Positions 13,733 to 19,499 of a stretch of DNA of 19,499 bases are shown in pieces. The notes under the pieces were generated by a model. That model was not told the DNA's origin. It ran no database searches and was given only the letters and a program-made list of their open reading frames with translations. Location: NCBI GenBank assembly GCA_022827165.1, contig JAJDTN010000228.1, positions 1 to 19,499 on the forward strand, read 5' to 3'. The stretch is from Candidatus Latescibacterota bacterium. GTDB taxonomy: Bacteria > Latescibacterota > UBA2968 > UBA8231. The first letter of the stretch is position 1; the number at the start of each line of letters is the position of its first letter. The translations under genes were made by a program, and so were the position numbers.

Positions 13733-14009
13733 ATGAGGTCATTCGACAGGATTACCATCGATCCCGCCGTCATGGGGGGTAAGGCGTGTCTTCGAGGTAT
13801 GCGCGTGACAGTCGGTACTGTGGTCGGCCTGCTGGCGGCTGGCCGCTCACCCGAGGAGATACTCCGAGCATACCCGTATCTCGAGCGGGAGGACATCGAT
13901 CAGTCCCTGGCCTACGCCGCGTGGAGGCTTGAGGAACGCGAAGTTCCCCTCTCCACGCCATGAGGCCGAAACTCCCCGGCGCCTTCCTCCGCACCGGACG
14001 CCCCCGCCC
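13627..14009. repeat. Imperfect 36-base direct repeat flanking the DUF433 gene
   Basis: Copies at 13627-13662 and 13974-14009 match at 30 of 36 positions, both beginning CCCCGG then GCCTTCCTCC, and lie 347 bases apart. They bracket the DUF433 gene. The second copy is immediately upstream of the cytochrome start. This could be a duplicated leader left by insertion of the antitoxin gene, or chance similarity in GC-rich spacers. Confidence 0.45.
13733..13963 (+). CDS. DUF433 family protein (orphan antitoxin-like)
   Basis: This 76-residue protein matches the DUF433 family: FDRITIDPAVMGGKACLRGM, then RVTVGTVVGLLAAGRSPEEI, then YPYLEREDIDQSLAYAAW. Members have a helix-turn-helix-like fold and usually act as antitoxins to a DUF5615/PIN-like partner encoded immediately downstream. 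Here no partner follows: the next 64 bases contain no gene, and the cytochrome gene then begins on the same strand. It is therefore an orphan or the remnant of a pair. The ATG is preceded by GAGGAG at a six-base spacing. Local GC is a little lower than in its neighbours, which is consistent with acquisition. It may act as a free regulator; nothing shows its target. Confidence 0.85.
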   Translation: MRSFDRITIDPAVMGGKACLRGMRVTVGTVVGLLAAGRSPEEILRAYPYLEREDIDQSLAYAAWRLEEREVPLSTP

Positions 14010-14027
14010 CCAGCACCCCTCGGACAC

Positions 14028-16964
14028 GTGAGCGACTCGCCCCCCGCACCCGCCCCGCGCCGCACCCGCCTCGGCCCCCTGCAGCGGCGGCTGCTGCTGC
14101 TCGTCGTCGGCCTCGGGGTGCTGATGCTGGCCGACACCCTCTACCTGCTGGCCAACCGCGCCGCCGACGCCCTGGGCATCGGCTACTTCGCGGTCACCGA
14201 CCTCTCCCTGCCCCGGTTCTACCAGTCCATGGTGATCTCCCACACGGTGGGCGGCATCATCCTGGTGATCCTGGCCCTGGCCTTCGTCGAGTGGCACCTG
14301 CCCACGGTCTGGCGCCGCCACCGCCGCCGGGCGATCTACACCGGCCTGGCCTCCGTGACCCTGGGGGTGACGCTGCTGGTGACGGGCCTCTTCATCCTCA
14401 CCGAGGCCAACAGCCGCGACAACGCCTGGGCCTGGTGGTGCCACGTGATCGCGGCGGCGGCCCTGCCCGTCTTCTACCTCGCCCACCGGCGCATCTCGAT
14501 CTGGAAGCCGTCGCCCCGCAGCTACCGCGTCGTGCCCCTGGCCACGGCCGGCCTCGCGGGTCTGGCCATCGTCGTCCACGGACTCACCTACGACCGCGAG
14601 GCCTACACCGAGACGGCCCGGGAGGCCTTCGCCAACGGCACCCACACCGGGCCCGGCTCGCGGGAGCGTCAGACCGGCGGCGGCCCCACGGAGTTCGTGC
14701 CGGCCAACTTCGTCCCCATCGAGAGCCCCTTCTTCCCCGCCGCCACGACGACGACCACGGGCTCCTACCTGCCGTCGCGGATCATCACCCGCGGCGGCCT
14801 GCCGGCGCAGGAGTTCCTCGACCGCGAGATCGAGCAGCAGGGCTTCGTCGTCAGCGATCAGCTGGGGGCCTTCGACTGCCAGCGCTGCCACGCCGCGGTG
14901 GTCGCCCAGTGGGCGACCTCGGCCCACCGCTTCGCTTCCTTCAACAACCCCTTCTACGAGGCGACGATCAACGACATGCGCGAGCGCTCCACCTCCCTCA
15001 ACCCCGAGGTGGAGGCCCACATCGACCACTTCTCGCGGCTCGACCCGGAGCGGGGAGGCGAGGACCTGGAGGGGCGCCAGGCGCTGGTGAAGTCGAAGTG
15101 GTGCTCCGGCTGCCACGACCCGGCGCTGATGCTGGCCGGCCAGATGACGGACGAGATCGACCGGCGCACGCCCCAGGCCCAGGCGGGGCTCACCTGCCTG
15201 GCCTGCCACGCCATCGACCACATCCACGGCGTCACCGGCAACGGCAACTACAACATCGCCGACCACCAGGAGGACCCCTACCTGTTCGCCGACACCGAGC
15301 ACGGCATCCTGCGGCTGCTCCACGACACCGCCCTCAAGGCGCGGCCGGCGGTGCACAAGCGGCAGATGCTCAAGCCCTTCTTCCAGACCTCCGAGTACTG
15401 CGCCACCTGCCACAAGGTCAGCCTCGACACCCGCCTCAACGGCTACCGCTGGCTGCGCGGTCAGAACGAGTACGACAGCTGGCACGACAGCGGCGTCGCC
15501 CTCAACGCCTCGCGCACCTTCTACCTGCCCGGGCACCGGCGTGTCTGCCAGGACTGCCACATGCCCCTGGAGGAGGCCGTCGAGGGAGACGTCTCCGCCA
15601 GGGACGGGTACGTGCGCTCGCACCGCTTCCTGGCGGTGAACACGGCCCTGCCCTTCCTGCGCGGCGACCGCGAGACGATCGAGCGCATCGAGGCCTTCCT
15701 GCGCGACGCCAAGCTGCGCGTCGACATCGCCGCCCTGCGCCGGCCCGGGGGCGGCCTCCACTACCAACCGGCCCTGGCGCCGCCGCCGGTGCGGCCCGGC
15801 GAGCGCCTCGAGTTCGACGTCTCGGTGCGCAACCTCGGCGTGGGCCACACCTTCCCCGGCGGCACCAACGACTCCAACGAGGGCTGGCTGGAGATCACGG
15901 TCTCCGACGCCGAGGGGCGGGTGCTGGCGCGCAGCGGCTCCGTCGGCGGCGACGGCCACGTCGACCCGGCGGCCCACTTCTACAAGGCCCTGCTCGTCGA
16001 CGCCGAGGGGCAGGCCATCCACCGGCGCAACGCCCAGGACATCCACGCGCCGGTCTACGTGCGCACCATCGGCCCGGGGGCCGCGGACGTGGCCCACTAC
16101 GGCTTCACCGTGCCCGCCGACTACGCCGGCGGATCGCTGACGGTCTCGGCGCGCCTGCTGTGGCGCAAGTTCGACCGCGCCTACACCGAGTTCGCCTTCC
16201 ACGCCAACCGGGAGGGCTTCCGGCCCTTCGACGAGGTGCCCGACCTGCCGGTGACCGAGATCGCCTCCCACACCCTCACCCTGCCCCTGGAGGGCGGAGA
16301 CCCGGCGAAGGGGGCGGATCCCGAACCCGACGCCTGGCAGCGGCTCAACGACTACGGCATCGGGCTGCTGCTGCAGGGGGACACGCGCGGCGCCACGGCG
16401 GCCTTCGCCGAGCTGGCGCGGCTGCACTCGGAGCGCATCGACGGGCCCCGCAACATGGCGCGGGCGGCCTTGGCCGACGGCGACCTCGACCGCGCCTACG
16501 AGCTGCTGCAGCGCTGCGAGGAGCTGGCCCCGGCCGACGCCCAGAGCGCCTGGGTGTGGGGCGTGGCCCACCAGAAGAGCGGCCGCTATGCCGACGCCGA
16601 GCTGGCCTACCGCCACGTCCTGGAGAGCTTCCCCGACGACCGCGCGGCGTGGCGCAACCTCGGCCGCGTCCTCTACCTCGACGGCCGCTTCGAGCAGGCC
16701 CTGGAGGCGCTGGACCGGGTCCTGCGGATCGACCCCGAGGACCGCGGCGCCCACTACCACCGCATGCTCTGCCTGCGCAGCCTGGGGCGGCAGGCGGAAG
16801 CCGAGGCCGCCGAGCAGGCCTACGAGTACTACCAGATCGACGAGTCGGCCCAGGCCGTGACCCGCGAATACCGCCTGAACCACCCCCACGACAACCTCGA
16901 GGCCCAGCCGATCCACCTGCACGAGCTGACGCCCCCGGAGGCCGGCGACGGGGGCCGCACCTGA
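14028..16964 (+). CDS. Membrane-anchored pentaheme c-type cytochrome with TPR domain
   Basis: The 978-residue protein has three parts. Residues 1-190 hold five predicted membrane helices (about 22-42, 65-87, 103-124, 134-153, 167-185), with His72, His90, His139 and His153 in or near helices 2 and 4, which could bind heme b. A periplasmic region carries five CXXCH heme c motifs: CQRCH (284), CSGCH (359), CLACH (390), CATCH (458) and CQDCH (507). A beta-rich stretch follows (about 575-740), then TPR-like repeats from about 770 to 940 (WQRLNDYGIGLLLQGDTRGA, AYRHVLESFPDDRAAWRNLG, ALEALDRVLRIDPEDRGAHY). It is probably an inner-membrane electron carrier, perhaps a quinol oxidoreductase. The start is GTG at 14028; the frame extends upstream through the DUF433 gene but without a credible start. 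The stop overlaps the next ATG (TGATG). Confidence 0.88.
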   Translation: MSDSPPAPAPRRTRLGPLQRRLLLLVVGLGVLMLADTLYLLANRAADALGIGYFAVTDLSLPRFYQSMVISHTVGGIILVILALAFVEWHLPTVWRRHRRRAIYTGLASVTLGVTLLVTGLFILTEANSRDNAWAWWCHVIAAAALPVFYLAHRRISIWKPSPRSYRVVPLATAGLAGLAIVVHGLTYDREAYTETAREAFANGTHTGPGSRERQTGGGPTEFVPANFVPIESPFFPAATTTTTGSYLPSRIITRGGLPAQEFLDREIEQQGFVVSDQLGAFDCQRCHAAVVAQWATSAHRFASFNNPFYEATINDMRERSTSLNPEVEAHIDHFSRLDPERGGEDLEGRQALVKSKWCSGCHDPALMLAGQMTDEIDRRTPQAQAGLTCLACHAIDHIHGVTGNGNYNIADHQEDPYLFADTEHGILRLLHDTALKARPAVHKRQMLKPFFQTSEYCATCHKVSLDTRLNGYRWLRGQNEYDSWHDSGVALNASRTFYLPGHRRVCQDCHMPLEEAVEGDVSARDGYVRSHRFLAVNTALPFLRGDRETIERIEAFLRDAKLRVDIAALRRPGGGLHYQPALAPPPVRPGERLEFDVSVRNLGVGHTFPGGTNDSNEGWLEITVSDAEGRVLARSGSVGGDGHVDPAAHFYKALLVDAEGQAIHRRNAQDIHAPVYVRTIGPGAADVAHYGFTVPADYAGGSLTVSARLLWRKFDRAYTEFAFHANREGFRPFDEVPDLPVTEIASHTLTLPLEGGDPAKGADPEPDAWQRLNDYGIGLLLQGDTRGATAAFAELARLHSERIDGPRNMARAALADGDLDRAYELLQRCEELAPADAQSAWVWGVAHQKSGRYADAELAYRHVLESFPDDRAAWRNLGRVLYLDGRFEQALEALDRVLRIDPEDRGAHYHRMLCLRSLGRQAEAEAAEQAYEYYQIDESAQAVTREYRLNHPHDNLEAQPIHLHELTPPEAGDGGRT

Positions 16965-18769
16965 TGGCCGGGCGTCTCCGCCCGCGGCGCCTGGCCACGG
17001 CCGCGGCCCTGCTGCTGGCCGCGTGCGCCGAGGAGGCCCCGGAGGTCGCCCCGGAGCCGCCGGCGTACTCGCGCCCCACCCCGGACTACGCCCGCGCCGA
17101 AGACGCGCCGTCGCCGCCGGCGGTGACCTTCACCGAGACCGCGGCGGCCTCGGGCCTGGCCTTCCGCCACGAGACCGGGGCCTTCGGCGACAAGTGGATG
17201 CCCGAGACGATGGGCTCCGGCTGCGCCCTCCACGACCTCGACGGCGACGGCGACGACGACGCCCTGCTGGTCAACGGCGCCTGGTGGCCCGGCCACGAGG
17301 GGGAGGGCCCGGCGCCCACCTCGGCCCTCTTCGCCAACGACGGGACCGGCTCCTTCAACGACGTCACCGCCGGCTCCGGCGTCGATGTGAGCGTCTACGG
17401 CATGGGGGTGACCGCCGCCGACTACGACGCCGACGGCGACGCCGACCTCTACCTGACGACCCTGGGCGACAACCTGCTGCTGCGCCAGGACCGGCCCCTG
17501 AGGTTCACCGACGCGGCGGCGCGGGCCGGGGTGGCGGGCGAGACCTGGACCGACGGGGAAGGCCGCCGGCACCCGGAGTGGTCCACGGGGGCCGCCTGGG
17601 CCGACGTCGACGGCGACGGGCGGCCCGACCTGCTGGTGACCAACTACGTGCACTGGTCGCCCGAGAACGACCTCTACGCCAGCTTCGACGGCAAGAACAA
17701 GTCGTACGCCACGCCCCAGCAGTACACCGGCTCGACGCCGCGCCTCTACCGCAACCGCGGCGACGGCGGCTTCTCGGACATCACCGCCGAGGCCGGGCTG
17801 CTGCTGCCCCACGCCAAGTCGATGGGCGTGGCGGCGGACGACTTCGACGCCGACGGCCGCGTCGACCTGGTGATCACCAACGACACGCAGCCCAACTTCC
17901 TGCTGCGCAACCTCGGCGGCGGCCGCTTCGAGGAGGTGGGCACGGCAGCGGGCATCGGCTACGACGAGTCGGGCCGGGCCCGGGCCGGCATGGGCGTGGA
18001 CGTGGCCGACCTGTCCGGCGACGGCGTGCTGGCCATCGGCATCGGCAACTTCAGCCGCGAGGCCGTCTCCCTCTACCGGCAGACGGCGGCGGGGGGCACC
18101 GTCTTCCTCGATGGGGCCGGCAAGAGCCGCCTCGTGCAGCCGACCCTGCCGACCCTGACCTTCGGCCTGCGGTTCTTCGACTACGACCTGGACGGCCGCC
18201 AGGACCTGATCCTGGCCAACGGCCACATCGAGCCCGAGATCAACGCCGTGCAGCGCGAGATCGCCTACGCCCAGCCGCCGCAGCTGTTCTGGAACGACGG
18301 CCGGGGGAGGCTGCTCGACGCGAGCGCAAGAGCCGGGCCGGCGCTGGCCGAGCCCCTCGTGGGCCGCGGCCTGGCCGTGGGCGACGTGGAGAGCGACGGC
18401 GACCTGGACGTGCTGATCACCACCAACGGCGGCGCCCCGCGGCTGCTGTGCAACGACCTGGAGGGCGGCAAGGCGCTGGTCCTGCGCCTGCGGGGGGAGG
18501 AGGGGACCGACCCCCTGGGGGCGGTGGTGACGGTGCGCGCCGGCGGGCGGACCCAGTCGCTGCGGTTGCGCACCGGGTCCTCCTACCTGAGCCAGAGCGC
18601 CCGGGAGCTGACCTTCGGGCTGGGGGCGGCGGCGGCGGCCGAGGCGGTGACGGTGCGCTGGCCCGACGGGGCGGTGGCGGAGCTGGGTGGGCTGGAGGCG
18701 GGGGCGTACGTGGTGCTGGCGACAGAGAAAAGCCCTACTTCACTGCAAGCTGCCGAAGCAGGTCAATAG
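16964..18769 (+). CDS. ASPIC/UnbV-type FG-GAP propeller lipoprotein
   Basis: The 601-residue protein begins with a lipoprotein signal (RRLATAAALLLAACAEEA; lipobox LAAC), so it should be exported and lipidated. Seven FG-GAP/VCBS-type repeats with calcium-binding loops follow, for example DLDGDGDDDALLVNG, DYDADGDADLYLTT, DVDGDGRPDLLVTN, DFDADGRVDLVITND and DYDLDGRQDLILANG, which fits a seven-bladed propeller. The fifth (DLSGDGVLAIGIGNFS) is degenerate. The C-terminus is a classic ASPIC/UnbV domain: SSYLSQSARELTFGLG, then VTVRWPDGAVAELGGL. Its ATG shares one base with the cytochrome stop, so the two are translationally coupled and probably work together outside the inner membrane. The last dozen or so residues (PTSLQAAEAGQ at the end) lie past the usual domain end and overlap the convergent GTPase gene by 35 bp. 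Confidence 0.88.
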   Translation: MAGRLRPRRLATAAALLLAACAEEAPEVAPEPPAYSRPTPDYARAEDAPSPPAVTFTETAAASGLAFRHETGAFGDKWMPETMGSGCALHDLDGDGDDDALLVNGAWWPGHEGEGPAPTSALFANDGTGSFNDVTAGSGVDVSVYGMGVTAADYDADGDADLYLTTLGDNLLLRQDRPLRFTDAAARAGVAGETWTDGEGRRHPEWSTGAAWADVDGDGRPDLLVTNYVHWSPENDLYASFDGKNKSYATPQQYTGSTPRLYRNRGDGGFSDITAEAGLLLPHAKSMGVAADDFDADGRVDLVITNDTQPNFLLRNLGGGRFEEVGTAAGIGYDESGRARAGMGVDVADLSGDGVLAIGIGNFSREAVSLYRQTAAGGTVFLDGAGKSRLVQPTLPTLTFGLRFFDYDLDGRQDLILANGHIEPEINAVQREIAYAQPPQLFWNDGRGRLLDASARAGPALAEPLVGRGLAVGDVESDGDLDVLITTNGGAPRLLCNDLEGGKALVLRLRGEEGTDPLGAVVTVRAGGRTQSLRLRTGSSYLSQSARELTFGLGAAAAAEAVTVRWPDGAVAELGGLEAGAYVVLATEKSPTSLQAAEAGQ

Positions 18770-19499
18770 TGGCATCAAGAGTGGTATCCTCGTGAGCATC
18801 CTCTTGCGTCTGGCACGCATCAAGGCGCGACTGCAGTTCGCCTTCGTCGAACCCACCTTCCTCACCGATGAAGACCAGTTGGGTCCCCGGTTTCTCGCCG
18901 CCCCACGGCTCACCCGTGATCAGACGCGCGCGTTTGCCGACAACGTGCACGATTCCCTTTCGACTGGGAGCATCGTGGAGGTAGAGAAACCCCTTGGCGC
19001 GGTAGATGGTCGCAGGCAGGGTCTTCATCGCATCAAGCACGGCCCGACGTGACAGCGCCTGGTCAGTCGCATAACACCACGTGTTGAAGACAAGCGTATG
19101 GTCGGTGTGGTGTTCGTGTTCATGCGGCGCCTCTCCGTGGGCATGGATGTGAACATCCAGACCCGTCTTCCCCGCAAAGCGTTGGAGGTCGTAGGTCCCG
19201 ACACCGCACACCAGATCGGGGGGAACCTTCCCGAATGTGGTTTCGAGAATACGCGCCCTCGGAACGAGGTCTCTCACAAAGCCTGCCAGTTCCTCCCGTC
19301 TCTCGTCATTGACCAGGTCGACCTTGTTCAGCACCACCATGTCTGCCATGGCGATCTGGTCCAACGCGAGCTCGCGGTTCTTTCCGTCCACCTGATCGAT
19401 CTGCTCCGCATCAACCACGGTGAGGATACTGTCCACCCGTGTGCGCCACCGCAACTCGGCGGCCATGAAGGTCAATGAAACCGCCACGGGGTCGGATAC
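18735..19499 (-). CDS. CobW/G3E-family metal-chaperone GTPase, C-terminal part
   Basis: The gene runs off the right edge; the visible 254 residues start inside the protein. Recognisable G3E features: VSDPVAVSLTF at the start, VDSILTVVDAEQID, the nucleotide-specificity motif VVLNKVDLV, and a C-terminal CobW_C-like domain (FNTWCYATDQALSRRAVLD, then ATIYRAKGFLYLHDAP, then RARLITGEPWGGE). A histidine-rich linker (HIHAHGEAPHEHEHHTDH) should bind metal. The Walker A and Walker B/CxCC segments lie outside the window. Such proteins deliver zinc, cobalt or nickel at the expense of GTP; which metal cannot be decided here. Its GC is lower than the propeller gene and the two overlap tail to tail. It resembles zinc-responsive ZigA/YeiR types in the His-rich loop, but this is not decisive. 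Confidence 0.88.
   Translation of the reverse strand, partial: VSDPVAVSLTFMAAELRWRTRVDSILTVVDAEQIDQVDGKNRELALDQIAMADMVVLNKVDLVNDERREELAGFVRDLVPRARILETTFGKVPPDLVCGVGTYDLQRFAGKTGLDVHIHAHGEAPHEHEHHTDHTLVFNTWCYATDQALSRRAVLDAMKTLPATIYRAKGFLYLHDAPSRKGIVHVVGKRARLITGEPWGGEKPGTQLVFIGEEGGFDEGELQSRLDACQTQEDAHEDTTLDATIDLLRQLAVK

Noticed and set aside
13770..16922. Minus-strand open frame of 1050 codons
   Set aside because: It is antisense to the pentaheme cytochrome. The cytochrome frame carries CXXCH, membrane and TPR signatures, while this one is low-complexity Val/Gly/Ala/Asp.
1..19499. CRISPR array, tRNA or rRNA genes
   Set aside because: No regularly spaced repeat series, cloverleaf with a T-arm consensus, or rRNA-like segment was seen on either strand.

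Overview
The window is bacterial, very GC-rich over most of its length, and densely packed. Gene content points to a free-living heterotroph: a multiheme cytochrome with an ASPIC/UnbV propeller lipoprotein, Gfo/Idh/MocA oxidoreductases, an enolase-superfamily acid-sugar dehydratase, and type II toxin-antitoxin genes. This mix is common in high-GC, often uncultivated lineages such as the Gemmatimonadota, Latescibacterota or Eisenbacteria. No rRNA or other marker gene is present, so the taxonomic guess is weak.

Left part (1-7106). The C-terminal end of a TolB/PD40 beta-propeller protein meets, tail to tail with an 8-bp overlap, a UDP-GlcNAc 2-epimerase gene. An AbrB-VapC toxin-antitoxin pair lies upstream of the epimerase on the same strand, with palindromes at its promoter and ribosome-binding site. 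Next comes a compact minus-strand unit of five genes: Gfo/Idh/MocA oxidoreductase, two tandem paralogous PTP-type phosphatases, class III aminotransferase and GNAT acetyltransferase. Gaps in this unit are 0 to 17 bp. An isochorismatase-like cysteine hydrolase is transcribed divergently from it. Dehydrogenase plus aminotransferase plus phosphatases suggests oxidation, amination and dephosphorylation of a polyol or sugar-like substrate; this is inference.

Middle part (7740-10219). This lower-GC block interrupts the GC-rich gene clusters. It holds an unrecognised 400-residue protein with an E...D...QAK pattern like PD-(D/E)XK nucleases, and a small membrane-anchored protein gene broken by a single -1 frameshift. 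It looks like transferred accessory DNA, possibly defence-related.

Right part (10220-19499). Three overlapping genes (RspA/ManD-like dehydratase, a biliverdin-reductase-like Gfo/Idh/MocA protein, and an acetate-kinase homologue with changed active-site residues) look like a catabolic operon for an acid sugar. An apparently orphan DUF433 antitoxin gene, flanked by an imperfect 36-bp repeat, separates it from a 978-residue membrane/pentaheme/TPR cytochrome. That gene is translationally coupled (TGATG) to an ASPIC/UnbV lipoprotein. A CobW/G3E-type metal GTPase gene enters from the right edge and overlaps the lipoprotein gene's 3' end by 35 bp.

The best candidates for undescribed biology are the pentaheme/TPR cytochrome with its propeller partner, the five-gene phosphatase/aminotransferase unit, and the operon with the divergent kinase.
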